NCBI GenBank assembly: GCA_040235405.1
Contig: JBECKT010000124.1
Span: forward strand, 1 to 40,041
DNA: 40,041 bases
Direction of reading: 5' to 3'
DNA from: PGZG01 sp040235405
GTDB taxonomy: Bacteria > Pseudomonadota > Gammaproteobacteria > Pseudomonadales > Alcanivoracaceae
The notes beneath the pieces are model-generated. The model did no database searches and was not told the DNA's origin. It saw only the letters and a program-made list of their open reading frames with translations. Shown piece by piece: positions 7,562 to 16,265 of this stretch. The stretch's first letter is position 1; the number at the start of each line of letters is the position of its first letter. The translations under genes were made by a program, and so were the position numbers.

Positions 7562-9874
7562 CTACTTTTCCCGGCGCAGGTCCGAGCGCACCAGTTGCAG
7601 GCGTTTCTCCAGACCAAGTTCGGACAGCAGTTTCTGCACGGCATCCTTGCGCACCGGCTTACTCAGAAACTGGTCCATGCCAGCCTTCTGCATCCGCTCG
7701 CGCTGTTCTTGCAGGACGTGGGCGGTCAGTGCCACCACCGGTGTCCGTGGCAGGTTGGCGCGGGCTTCGATTTCGCGAATTTTTTCCGTGGCGGTAATGC
7801 CATCCATGACCGGCATCTCGCAGTCCATCAGCACCAGATCAAAAGCGCCGCCTGCGGCGCGGTAGGCGGCGGCGGCTTCCTCGCCGTTGCGGCACAGCAC
7901 CGGCTGGATGCGCAGGGCGCCGAGAATGGCGCGGATCACATCACGGTTGACGTCGTTGTCCTCGGCTACCAGCACACTGAGGTGGTCAAAGCGGCCGTGT
8001 TCGCTGATCTGGCTGATCGGCAGGGTCTGCTCCGCCATTGCCTGGTCGCTGAGAAAATGACCAAGCGCCGAGGGCGTGACCGGCTTGTTGATAATCGGAT
8101 AACTCTCGAACGACTGGTCAATGCTGGCCATCAGGGTAATCTGTTCGCGGCAACGTTGCAGGCGCTGGCGGGCCTGCGGATTTGCCTGCAGCACAAGAGA
8201 GCTGTCGATCAGGATCTGGTCGAAGTTTTCTGCCATCTCGATATGGGAAAGGTCGGTTCCGCAGGTCACGGTAGCGCCGGCATGTTCGAGCATATGTCGC
8301 AGAGCCCTTTGCTCGGCTTCCGAGCGAGTCAGCACCAGCACATCGCGCTTGACCGGTGTGCGCGGTTCGCTGGCGCTGCTGTACGGTGTAAGAGGCAGGT
8401 CAAGCCAGAAGCAGGAGCCTTCGCCCGGGCTGCTGATGACGCTGATTTCGCCGGACATCAGTTCGGCAAGTCGCTTGCAGACCGCCAACCCCAGCCCGGT
8501 ACCGCCAAAACGTCGCGCCGTGCTCTGGTCTGCCTGAGTGAAGACATCGAAGATACGTTTTTGCTGATCTGCCGCAATGCCGACCCCGGTATCCTGGACC
8601 TCAATATGCAGGCCGCGCTGACCGCTGTTGAGCAGTTGTTCGCTGACTCTCACCAGTACATGGCCCTCGCGGGTGAACTTGACCGCATTATTGATCAGGT
8701 TGAGCAGAATCTGCCGCAGTCGCACCGGATCACCATAGACCCAACGAAACTCGCTGACCGTGACATCAATGATCAGATCCAGCGATTGCTGCCGGGCAAC
8801 ACCGGCAAAGGCACTGACGGCATCTTCGGTCAGCGACTGGATATCTACCGGGGTGGATTCCAGCGACAGCTGGCCGGCTTCAATTTTGGAGAAGTCGAGA
8901 ATGTCGTTGAGCACCGCGATCAGGTTGTCACCGGAGTGCTGCATCAACTCCACGTAATGGCGCTGGCGTTCGCTCAGATCGCTGTTGGCGAGCAGGTCGA
9001 GCACACCGATGATGCCATTCATCGGTGTGCGGATTTCATGGCTCATGGTGGCGAGGAATTCGCTCTTCGCCTGGTTGGCACTTTCCGCACGGATGCGTTG
9101 TTCTTCGTTCTGCTCGCGCTGCTGCCGTTCTTCTTCCAGCGCTTCCTCGGTCTGTTCGCGGCGGACAATATCGCTGCGCAGGCTTTCGCGCATTTCATTA
9201 ATGGCGTCGGCGATATCCTGCAATTCGTCACGCTGCATGTTCTGTCTGGGCAGTTTCAGCGGGTGATGCAGCCGGGTGATCGATAGCTCGCGGGCGTAAC
9301 TGGAAATGGCGCGCAGGTGGCGGCCAAGCATGTGGCGCATCAGCAGCATGATGACCACGGCGATAATCAGTGTTTTCACGCTCTGGAACAGGATGATAAA
9401 GGCAGCGTGCTCGCCAACTCGCTGGTACAGGGCGTCACGGCTGAGCTGGATATGCAGCTCGCCGAGTGATTCGGCGCTGCCGTCGCGGCGCCGGTAAATG
9501 ATCGGGTAACTGTTAGTGCGCTGGCTTGCGGCGCTGCCGCGTGGACTGCCCACCAGCAGGCTACGGGTCTGGCCATTCCAGTCCTTCCATTGCACTTCGG
9601 CGCCACTTACTTCCTGCAGTCTGAGCAGAGCTTCCAGTTGCACGCGCAGCTGCTCTTCATCGAAATTCCAGAGGCTTCTGGTGATGCCGGGCAGGGCAGT
9701 CAGTTCAACCTGTTCCAGATTGCGTTCCATGTCCGACAGCCCCTCATCAAACTCGCGGGCCAGCAGTAACAGAATCGCCACCAGAGTAATTACCGAACTG
9801 ATCAGCAGAATAGCGCCCATCAGGCGGAAGGCGAGGGGGTTTTCACTATGGTAGCGGCGCAATCGGTTAAACAT
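7562..9874 (-). CDS. Hybrid sensor histidine kinase / response regulator
   Basis: A 770-residue inner-membrane hybrid kinase. Order: TM1 (about 17-39); a periplasmic sensor of about 115 residues (contains SLWNFDEEQLRVQLEALL); TM2 (158-179); a HAMP-like linker and coiled coil (to about 268); the dimerisation domain with phospho-accepting His279 in MSHEIRTPMNG; an ATPase domain with NLINNAVKF, DTGVGI and GTGLGL; a degenerate receiver-like segment (about 490-600); and a C-terminal receiver with phospho-acceptor D684 in LMDCEMPVMDG. It has no C-terminal Hpt domain, so a full phosphorelay would need a separate Hpt protein. The start ATG 9874 is preceded by GGAGGG. The signal and target are unknown; it is not evidently GacS or BarA, which end in Hpt. 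Confidence 0.93.
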   Translation of the reverse strand: MFNRLRRYHSENPLAFRLMGAILLISSVITLVAILLLLAREFDEGLSDMERNLEQVELTALPGITRSLWNFDEEQLRVQLEALLRLQEVSGAEVQWKDWNGQTRSLLVGSPRGSAASQRTNSYPIIYRRRDGSAESLGELHIQLSRDALYQRVGEHAAFIILFQSVKTLIIAVVIMLLMRHMLGRHLRAISSYARELSITRLHHPLKLPRQNMQRDELQDIADAINEMRESLRSDIVRREQTEEALEEERQQREQNEEQRIRAESANQAKSEFLATMSHEIRTPMNGIIGVLDLLANSDLSERQRHYVELMQHSGDNLIAVLNDILDFSKIEAGQLSLESTPVDIQSLTEDAVSAFAGVARQQSLDLIIDVTVSEFRWVYGDPVRLRQILLNLINNAVKFTREGHVLVRVSEQLLNSGQRGLHIEVQDTGVGIAADQQKRIFDVFTQADQSTARRFGGTGLGLAVCKRLAELMSGEISVISSPGEGSCFWLDLPLTPYSSASEPRTPVKRDVLVLTRSEAEQRALRHMLEHAGATVTCGTDLSHIEMAENFDQILIDSSLVLQANPQARQRLQRCREQITLMASIDQSFESYPIINKPVTPSALGHFLSDQAMAEQTLPISQISEHGRFDHLSVLVAEDNDVNRDVIRAILGALRIQPVLCRNGEEAAAAYRAAGGAFDLVLMDCEMPVMDGITATEKIREIEARANLPRTPVVALTAHVLQEQRERMQKAGMDQFLSKPVRKDAVQKLLSELGLEKRLQLVRSDLRREK

Positions 9875-10230
9875 GATCAGGACCCTCCATGGACCTGTCG
9901 AAATATTGATGTCACCGCTCCGGAGCGGAGTCTCCGGGTGCAAGTAGTAGCATCCATTGTCGCGACCTCATTAACGGGTCGGGACAGTGACGCCTGCCGT
10001 GGTCGGCGGGCGCCCAGTTCCCGGGAACCCGGGGCAGATGCGCAGACATATACTCCCCGGTAGCGCGGAAGTGTAGTGCTGTCATTATCACGTTTCCGTG
10101 TTTCTGTGCACAGTCCTTGTGCGTCACGCCTGTTTCCTAAGACATTGTTCGTATCCTAGGCGCAGATGTGCCCGGCCACAAGCCTCGCTGCCCCCTCCAG
10201 CCGACGAGTGGTAGCCGCCGGCTGGCGGTG
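9875..10230 (-). promoter_or_regulatory. Upstream region of the hybrid kinase, candidate promoter and dyads
   Basis: These 356 bp hold no convincing gene. On the minus strand GATAAT (10084-10089) lies 17 bp from a weak TGTGCA (10107-10112), a possible promoter giving a leader of about 200 nt. Two dyads overlap it: CACG/CGTG around 10089-10100, and GCACA/TGTGC at 10108-10122 with loop AGGAC. A perfect 14-bp palindrome, CCGCTCCGGAGCGG, is at 9915-9928, 41 bp before the kinase start. A 7-bp dyad at 10197-10225, just after the patatin gene, lacks a T-tract. All of these are candidates only. Confidence 0.35.
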
Positions 10231-11694
10231 TCAGCCCTCTTTGCGGATCAGCCGCAGGTGCCGCAGCTTCTCCGTTTCAATCCGGTCCAGACGCTGCAGA
10301 CAGCTGCGGAAGGTGCGGCTGATCGTGGTGGTGTTACGCACCAGCTCCAGCTTCGGCCAGGTAGTACGTTCACCGGTACGGATAAAGGCGCGGATATCTT
10401 CCACCGTCGGGTTGCGCAGTACGCGCAGGATATTGGCAGCCTGCCGCGGCGGAATAATGTTGATGTCGCCGAAATATTTCTGCTTGAGAATCGATTCAGC
10501 CTTGTCGAGGATCAGGCCGAGGTCGTTGGACTGCACCTGGCGCTGGGCCATATTGAGCACAAAGCGGGCGTTCATGGTGATGTTGCGCAAAGCGAGGTTG
10601 CCCAGCGCCGGGATCATCCGGCCGCCACCCTTGCGGGCCAGAAACGGCACCACGTGGGGATTGGTCTGGCTGACGATCGAGTGGTTGACGCCGTAGAGGC
10701 GGGCCAGACGACGAATCGGCAGGTCGTCCTTGATCGAGCCATCCACCCATTTGCGGCTCGGGATATAGGGGACTTTCTCGCCCTCGATATTCTTTGCCCA
10801 CAGCGTCACCGGTGGATAGATGCCGGGAATGGCACAGGAAGCGAGCGAGGCCTTGCGGATCAGCACATTCGGCGAAGTCCGCCAGTTCAGCAGGCGGGCA
10901 TGCTGATGACGGTCGTAGGGGCTGACGGTGATGTTGATCTCGCGGCCGGTTTTCCGGTACGCCTCTTCGAATGTCAGGTCGAGGATATTTTCCTCAAGGC
11001 AGGCTTCCAGATAATTGCCGTCCAGTACCGGCTGGCCCTTCAGCGCACCGCTCCAGCCCACCACCTTGAAGGCTTCCAGATAGATATTTTCCGGCTCCAG
11101 TTTGGTCATCAGTTCGGAATCGTCGTGGGTGCCAACCACGGAAGCGATAATGGAACCGGCACTGGAGCCGGAAATGACCGGTGGCAGCAAGTCCTGTTCC
11201 CACAGTGATTTGGCCACGCCGATGTGGAACAGGCCCAGGGCGGCGCCACCAGACAGCATCAGGCAGCTCTGGCCGAAGGCCTGCCCGGTAGTCTGGAAGA
11301 AATCGAGTTTTTCCTTGAACGGAAACTCTTCGAATTCGTTGTCGCACAGGTAATCCAGTGCCGCAGTTACTTCCGCCAGGTAGCGTTCAATCAGGTGTTT
11401 GGTGCCAACCCGGGCATGGCTATAGAGCGCCGGATTGGAAATATTGCCGAGGTTGCCATGCAGGCCCTCATGCAGGTGGAATACCAGCTTGTTAACGTCG
11501 TTGCGTTCCCTGGCCTGACGGATCTGCGCCAGACGGTTGCGAATCAGCTCGTAGTCGTAATGCTGTGAGCGATCAATTTCCTTCCAGTTTTCAGCACCGG
11601 AAAGACGGTCGTGCTCGAGGCTGGCCTCACGCCACTCCTGGTAGGTGGCGGCGTGTTCAATGGCTTTTTCCAGTTGTTTCAGGGCGCGTTTCAT
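10231..11694 (-). CDS. DUF3336 / patatin-like lipase
   Basis: A 487-residue protein with the DUF3336 N-terminal domain (about 1-135) followed by a patatin domain. Its oxyanion loop is GGAALG (149-154), the nucleophile is Ser178 in GSSAGS, and Asp318 in DGS completes the Ser-Asp dyad. This combination is that of the yeast TGL3/4/5 triacylglycerol lipases and their bacterial relatives, so an intracellular, membrane- or lipid-droplet-associated acyl hydrolase is likely. I infer a role in storage-lipid or phospholipid turnover. The start is uncertain: ATG 11694 (MKRALKQLEKAIEHA) looks native; ATG 11709 would add five residues; neither has a good Shine-Dalgarno. It is divergent from the lipoprotein gene. 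Confidence 0.92.
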   Translation of the reverse strand: MKRALKQLEKAIEHAATYQEWREASLEHDRLSGAENWKEIDRSQHYDYELIRNRLAQIRQARERNDVNKLVFHLHEGLHGNLGNISNPALYSHARVGTKHLIERYLAEVTAALDYLCDNEFEEFPFKEKLDFFQTTGQAFGQSCLMLSGGAALGLFHIGVAKSLWEQDLLPPVISGSSAGSIIASVVGTHDDSELMTKLEPENIYLEAFKVVGWSGALKGQPVLDGNYLEACLEENILDLTFEEAYRKTGREINITVSPYDRHQHARLLNWRTSPNVLIRKASLASCAIPGIYPPVTLWAKNIEGEKVPYIPSRKWVDGSIKDDLPIRRLARLYGVNHSIVSQTNPHVVPFLARKGGGRMIPALGNLALRNITMNARFVLNMAQRQVQSNDLGLILDKAESILKQKYFGDINIIPPRQAANILRVLRNPTVEDIRAFIRTGERTTWPKLELVRNTTTISRTFRSCLQRLDRIETEKLRHLRLIRKEG

Positions 11695-11935
11695 AGGGGC
11701 ACCGGTCATTGTGACGGTGCCCGGAGTATAGCGACTAACCGGTTCCGGGTGCCCGCTTTTGTCTGACAGGCCAGAACATTAGGCTGAGAAGCCGGCATTG
11801 AAAAGTGTGAGGCACGTCACTGGTGTGCCAGTGCCCTGGTGCCCGGTGGATGTATTGCTGATGGGCAACGGGTTAGTATTTGCGCTGCTGAGCGGGCTGT
11901 CCGCTCGGTGCTTTGTGCTTCCCAAGGAGGGTGCT

Positions 11936-12847
11936 ATGACCATTTCACAAACTTCTTCTTTCTGGCCGCAGCGTTTTGCTGCCGGGTTTCTCGCTGTGCT
12001 GTTTGTTGCAGCGCTTACTGCCTGTGGCGGCGGAGGCGGCGGTGGTGGTTCCACCAGCTACAGCGGTAAAAGTACGGCAGCGACAATTGATGGCAATAAT
12101 GCGGATGATCTTGCCGATGCTGCCACTCAGGCCAGTATCGCGGCGATCGTTCAGGGTGCACCACCAGATGCTCCCGTTGCCGTAAGCCTGTCCGCAGGGC
12201 GGGTAACGATGTCTGATGATTTACGCCAGCGACTGGATGCCATCCATCAGCAGGTGATTGATCAGGCCGGCGGGCTGGCGGAAACGGCCAGTGCTGCAGA
12301 CTTCAGCATCCCCGGTGATTGTGGTGGTTCCGCCAGTTACAGTGTCTCCGATAATAAAACGGTACTGAAGTACAAGAACTGGTGTGTTTCTGATGAGGAA
12401 AGCGGCAACATAATTATCAATGGTGTGGTGACGGTCACTGCCACGGAAACGTCCAGCACGACTCACTATGAAAACTTTACCATAGAGAACACGCTCACCG
12501 GTGAAGTAGAGCGAATCGACAATATGACCATTACCTGTAATCAGGTAGGCGAGGTTTATACCTGCAGCATCACCTCTGACTTTGTCGGCACTAACGGAAT
12601 CATCTACCGGGTCGAGAACGTTAATGTGACTGACAACGGTATCAACTTTGATGTTGCAGCTCGCGTCTATGACCCCACCCACGGCTATGTGGATTTTGTT
12701 GCCGAAGGTCTGGTACGTGATTGTCCTGATGGCGGCTTCTCTGCCGGTACGATAACCGTTTCGTCCTCCGACTCGGCCTTTGAAATCATAGTTGTTTTCA
12801 GTGGCTGCGGTATGGTCAATGTATCGTTGTCTGAGCTTCCCTTATAA
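11936..12847 (+). CDS. Uncharacterised lipoprotein with poly-Gly linker
   Basis: A 303-residue lipoprotein. The start ATG 11936 has an ideal AAGGAGG at 11924-11930. The signal peptide ends in the lipobox LTAC, with Cys30 as the lipid-modified residue, followed directly by an eight-Gly linker. The rest is Ser/Thr/Val-rich, strand-forming, with several cysteines. I recognise no family; residue +2 is Gly, so outer-membrane sorting is likely. The next gene begins 2 nt after its stop and encodes an outer-membrane protein, which suggests the two act together at the cell surface. A strong terminator follows 25 nt after the stop. Confidence 0.85.
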   Translation: MTISQTSSFWPQRFAAGFLAVLFVAALTACGGGGGGGGSTSYSGKSTAATIDGNNADDLADAATQASIAAIVQGAPPDAPVAVSLSAGRVTMSDDLRQRLDAIHQQVIDQAGGLAETASAADFSIPGDCGGSASYSVSDNKTVLKYKNWCVSDEESGNIIINGVVTVTATETSSTTHYENFTIENTLTGEVERIDNMTITCNQVGEVYTCSITSDFVGTNGIIYRVENVNVTDNGINFDVAARVYDPTHGYVDFVAEGLVRDCPDGGFSAGTITVSSSDSAFEIIVVFSGCGMVNVSLSELPL

Positions 12848-12849
12848 AT

Positions 12850-13671
12850 ATGCCTGTATGTGCAGTAAGGAGAAAGGCGCACATTGTGCGCCTTTTTCTT
12901 GGCCAGATTTTCCTGTTGTCGACGCTGCTCCTGAGCACTCCGGCGATCGCTGTGGATGGCGCTATATCGCTGGCGCTTATGCGCTATGACAGTCGTGAGC
13001 GGAGTAATGACGGCACGACGCTGAATCGGGAGAGCGGCTGGTTGCCGGCTTTGTCCGCAAACCTGTCGTGGTCACTGCCTGGTTACTGGTCGCTGCAATT
13101 TGCCGGTGAGCTGGCCAGTGGCTCGGTAGATTATGACGGTCAGACCCAGTTTGGCGTGCCGTTTCGCAGCACGACTGATATTGATGTGTATCGCGGCACT
13201 GTGGCGCTGGCTTATTGCACATCCGGTTGCTGGCAACAGTTCCATGCTGGTGTCAGCGGTTATTTGCGTCAGCGTGCTATTCAGGGGCGGGGCGACATCC
13301 GTGGTCTGTATGAAGAGTATCAATGGACCGAGGTAAACCTCGGTTTATCGCAAGGGTTGCAACCTGGATCACCAGAGCGTTGGCGGCTGCGGGCAGAACT
13401 GTTTTATCTGTACGACGCACAACTTGAGGTCGACCTGCGTTTTGCTGGTTATGGCAGGCCGGTGATTGCTCTGCCGCACAGTCACGGCTATCGGTTGGCC
13501 GTGGCGTTTCGCGCTTCCTCTGCCGCGCCCGTGGTCAGTCTTGGCTATGAGCACTCGCGTATCGACGAGAGCGGTGTTGTTGTGCTGACCTCGCCAGCCG
13601 GTGGGCTGGCAATTTCCGAACCTGCCAGTCAGGCAGGTCACTGGCGTCTGGCCGTTACCCTGCTGTTCTAG
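12850..13671 (+). CDS. Putative outer-membrane beta-barrel protein
   Basis: Up to 273 residues: a signal peptide (hydrophobic core LFLGQIFLLSTLLL, cleavage probably after STPAIA) and then alternating polar/hydrophobic strands with many aromatics. It ends in LAVTLLF with a terminal Phe, the usual barrel signature. No family recognised. The start is unsettled. ATG 12850 lies 2 nt after the lipoprotein stop and has no Shine-Dalgarno, so it would rely on translational coupling. GTG 12886 has AAGGAG 13 nt upstream and gives 261 residues with a compact signal peptide, but it lies inside the stem of an intrinsic terminator. It converges on the SIMPL-domain gene 15 bp away. Confidence 0.8.
   Translation: MPVCAVRRKAHIVRLFLGQIFLLSTLLLSTPAIAVDGAISLALMRYDSRERSNDGTTLNRESGWLPALSANLSWSLPGYWSLQFAGELASGSVDYDGQTQFGVPFRSTTDIDVYRGTVALAYCTSGCWQQFHAGVSGYLRQRAIQGRGDIRGLYEEYQWTEVNLGLSQGLQPGSPERWRLRAELFYLYDAQLEVDLRFAGYGRPVIALPHSHGYRLAVAFRASSAAPVVSLGYEHSRIDESGVVVLTSPAGGLAISEPASQAGHWRLAVTLLF
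12873..12900 (+). terminator. Intrinsic terminator inside the start region of the barrel gene
   Basis: A perfect 10-bp stem AAAGGCGCAC / GTGCGCCTTT (12873-12882, 12886-12895), loop ATT, then T-run 12893-12897 and CTT. It follows the lipoprotein gene but lies within the reading frame of the barrel gene, immediately after an AAGGAG at 12867-12872. It could end the lipoprotein transcript or act as an attenuator. Confidence 0.8.
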
Positions 13672-13686
13672 GGCGCCGCTGGAAAA

Positions 13687-14394
13687 TCAGTCCAGCCGGA
13701 AGCGCACCAGTACCTGGCCGCGCACCGTGGCTTCGCCGGCACTGTAGCCGGCTGGTTCCGGGCTCGCTTCCATGGCCATGACACGCATTGGCAACGGGCC
13801 TGGCAGCAGGGTGTTCTGTTCGATGATGACCAGTGCCTCGCCAAGCTCACGGCCGGCGGCACTGGCCAGCGTCGCCGCCCGATGCCGGGCATTGGCGACT
13901 GCCTGCTTCAGAACCTGATCCTCTAGCGCTGCCAGATCACTTACTTCGGCCCCTTCCTGATGCAGGGCGCCGGGTTTCAGGGCGGTGAGTTTTTCCAGCA
14001 GGGCGGTGTAGGTGTCGAAGCCGTCCACACGGATCTGCACATCGCGTGAGACCCGCTGGCCGATCAAGCGGCGCTCCGGACGCCACTCCCACTCCGGTTG
14101 AACGTTGATGGAATCGGCCCGCAGCTGCTTGTCGTCGATGCCAAGGGTTCGTGCCGCCGCGAGCGCCTCCGCCACCTGCTGGTCCAGTCGTGTTTTCATC
14201 GTCGCGACATCGGTACCGGTTTCGCTGAAGCTGACGCGCAGGCGGAAACGGTCCGGTGTGGCGGTGGTTTCTGCCACCCCCTGAACCTCGACATGCGGTG
14301 ACAGTGACTCCGGTATCGTGGTGTTGCTGGTAACCTGATTGTCGCAGCCGGTCAGCGCAAACAGCGCGACCATGGTCAGCAGGAAATAGCGCAT
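13687..14394 (-). CDS. SIMPL-domain (DUF541) lipoprotein
   Basis: A 235-residue protein with lipobox LTGC (Cys17) after a short signal peptide. A SIMPL/DUF541 domain spans almost the whole mature part: VEVQGVAETTATPDRFRLRV opens it, SINVQPEWEW and SRDVQIRVDGFD lie in the middle, and AVANARHRAATLASAAG is in the helix before the last strands. Relatives include E. coli YggE and BP26 of Brucella, which form periplasmic ring-like oligomers and are loosely tied to oxidative stress; the molecular role is unknown. ATG 14394 has GGGAG upstream. It is divergent from apbC. Confidence 0.9.
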   Translation of the reverse strand: MRYFLLTMVALFALTGCDNQVTSNTTIPESLSPHVEVQGVAETTATPDRFRLRVSFSETGTDVATMKTRLDQQVAEALAAARTLGIDDKQLRADSINVQPEWEWRPERRLIGQRVSRDVQIRVDGFDTYTALLEKLTALKPGALHQEGAEVSDLAALEDQVLKQAVANARHRAATLASAAGRELGEALVIIEQNTLLPGPLPMRVMAMEASPEPAGYSAGEATVRGQVLVRFRLD

Positions 14395-14540
14395 AGCAAG
14401 AACTCCCGGTCAATGAGTTGGATTGTGCAGAGCAATGCCGGCCGCTGAACAGCCCTTGGGCAGATTTAGCGTCGAGCGCAGGTTCGGTGACGTCTTCTTC
14501 ATAGCGGCCTATCATGGCGCCCGTTATCGCGGGAGGCAGT

Positions 14541-15629
14541 ATGACAATCACCGAACAGGCACTGAGACAGGCGTTGGCGGCAATCGTGCCGGACGAGTTG
14601 GGCACTGATCTGGTCAGCGCCGGTTGTGTAACCCGGCTGGAGGTGACTGACGCCGGGGTCCGGCTGGAAGTGGCGCTGGGCTATCCGTGCGACAGCCGTC
14701 TGGCCGATTACCAGCAGCAGATACGCACGGCACTTGCGCCATTGCTGGCCGGGGCGCCATTGCATCTGCATGTCGGCTGGCAGGTGCAGCCGCACCGTAC
14801 CCAGCAGAACATGGCGGCGCTGGATCAGGTCAGCAATATTATTGCCGTGTCGTCAGGCAAGGGCGGGGTCGGCAAATCGACTACTGCGGTCAATCTGGCG
14901 CTGGCGCTGCAGGCCGAAGGTGCTCGCGTGGGTGTGCTGGATGCCGATGTGTTCGGCCCGAGTCTGCCGCTGATGCTTGGTGTGCCGGACGGCCTGCGGC
15001 CGAAGGTCAGTGACAACCGGCTGTTTGTCCCGGTGGAGGCGCACGGGCTGCAGAGCATGTCGATGGGCTATCTGATCGACGAAGGGACACCGGTGGTGTT
15101 TCGCGGGCCGAAGGCCAGCGGCGCCCTGCTGCAGCTGGTCGAGCAAACCCTGTGGGACCAGCTTGATTACCTGATTGTCGACATGCCGCCGGGTACCGGC
15201 GATATCCAGCTGACTCTGGCCCAGCGCGTGCCGGTCGCCGGTGCGGTAGTGGTGACCACGCCGCAGGACATTGCCCTGCTGGACGCCATCAAGGGCATCG
15301 AGATGTTCCGCAAGACCGACATCCGCGTGCTTGGCATCGTCGAGAACATGGCCATGCATGTCTGCAGCCAATGCGGCCATGTCGAGCATATTTTCGGTGA
15401 GGGCGGAGGGCAGAGGGTCGCTGCCCGTTATGACACGGCGTTGCTGGGCAGCTTGCCGTTGTCACGTTCTATCCGGGAGCAGGCTGATGGCGGCAGGCCG
15501 ACCGTGATCGCAGCGCCGGACAGTGTCGAGGCGGAGGCGTATCGGCAGGTGGCCCGGCGCATGGCGGCGCGGTTATCGCTGACCGGGGTCGGTCAGCGGG
15601 CTTTCCCCCGGGTGCGGATGGAGCACTGA
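14541..15629 (+). CDS. apbC: Iron-sulfur carrier ATPase ApbC (Mrp/NBP35 family)
   Basis: A 362-residue cytoplasmic P-loop ATPase that binds and transfers Fe-S clusters. It has an N-terminal MIP18-like domain (about 1-85), the deviant Walker A SGKGGVGKST at 105-114, the Mrp motif DMPPGTGD, and the cluster-bridging pair Cys275-x-x-Cys278 in HVCSQCGHVE. The start ATG 14541 has GGGAGG 4 nt upstream and is preferred to the longer frame from 14514. It is followed by dcd on the same strand, an order also found in Pseudomonas. Confidence 0.95.
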   Translation: MTITEQALRQALAAIVPDELGTDLVSAGCVTRLEVTDAGVRLEVALGYPCDSRLADYQQQIRTALAPLLAGAPLHLHVGWQVQPHRTQQNMAALDQVSNIIAVSSGKGGVGKSTTAVNLALALQAEGARVGVLDADVFGPSLPLMLGVPDGLRPKVSDNRLFVPVEAHGLQSMSMGYLIDEGTPVVFRGPKASGALLQLVEQTLWDQLDYLIVDMPPGTGDIQLTLAQRVPVAGAVVVTTPQDIALLDAIKGIEMFRKTDIRVLGIVENMAMHVCSQCGHVEHIFGEGGGQRVAARYDTALLGSLPLSRSIREQADGGRPTVIAAPDSVEAEAYRQVARRMAARLSLTGVGQRAFPRVRMEH

Positions 15630-15695
15630 CAGGCGGGATAGCTGCGGTTAAGATGCGCGCTTCGCCAGACATAACCGGATATCGAGGGAGTCACC

Positions 15696-16265
15696 ATGAG
15701 TATCAAGTCAGACCGCTGGATCCAGCGCATGGCCGAGCAGCACGGCATGATCGAGCCGTTCGAGGCGAAGCAGGTACGGCAGGGCGCAGATGGTGGCAAG
15801 GTGATTTCCTATGGTGTGTCCAGCTACGGCTATGACGTTCGCTGCGCTGATGAATTCAAGGTGTTCACCAATATTCACTCGGCCACCGTTGATCCCAAGC
15901 ATTTTGATGAAAAGAGTTTCGTCGACGTGCGCGGCGATTGCTGCATTATTCCGCCGAACTCGTTTGCTCTGGCGCGCACGGTGGAATACTTCCGCATCCC
16001 GCGTAATGTGCTGACCATTTGTCTTGGCAAGTCCACCTATGCGCGCTGCGGTATTATCGTCAATGTCACTCCGCTGGAGCCGGAGTGGGAAGGGCATGTG
16101 ACGCTGGAGTTTTCCAATACCACCACGCTGCCAGCAAAGATCTATGCCAACGAAGGCGTGGCGCAGATGCTGTTTCTGGAGTCCGATGAAGTCTGCGAGG
16201 TGTCGTATAAGGATCGCGGCGGCAAGTATCAGGGCCAGCAGGGCGTAACCCTGCCGAAGGCCTGA
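15696..16265 (+). CDS. dcd: dCTP deaminase
   Basis: A 189-residue enzyme that deaminates dCTP to dUTP, the precursor for dTMP. The sequence is nearly that of the Pseudomonas enzyme: ISYGVSSYGYDVRCADEFKVF near the N-terminus, LTICLGKSTYARCGI and NVTPLEPEWEGHVTLEF with the catalytic Glu, and C-terminal SYKDRGGKYQGQQGVTLPKA. Active as a homotrimer in the family. The Shine-Dalgarno GAGGGAG precedes ATG 15696. Its TGA stop abuts the stop of the convergent DUF3108 gene with no spacing. Confidence 0.97.
   Translation: MSIKSDRWIQRMAEQHGMIEPFEAKQVRQGADGGKVISYGVSSYGYDVRCADEFKVFTNIHSATVDPKHFDEKSFVDVRGDCCIIPPNSFALARTVEYFRIPRNVLTICLGKSTYARCGIIVNVTPLEPEWEGHVTLEFSNTTTLPAKIYANEGVAQMLFLESDEVCEVSYKDRGGKYQGQQGVTLPKA

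Noticed and set aside
7469..9286. A 605-codon open frame on the plus strand opposite the hybrid kinase
   Set aside because: It is the antisense shadow of a clear histidine kinase; composition is Gln/His-rich, no domains, no Shine-Dalgarno.
10168..11208. A 346-codon plus-strand frame opposite the patatin gene
   Set aside because: Shadow of a conserved lipase with intact catalytic motifs; low-complexity translation without any family pattern.
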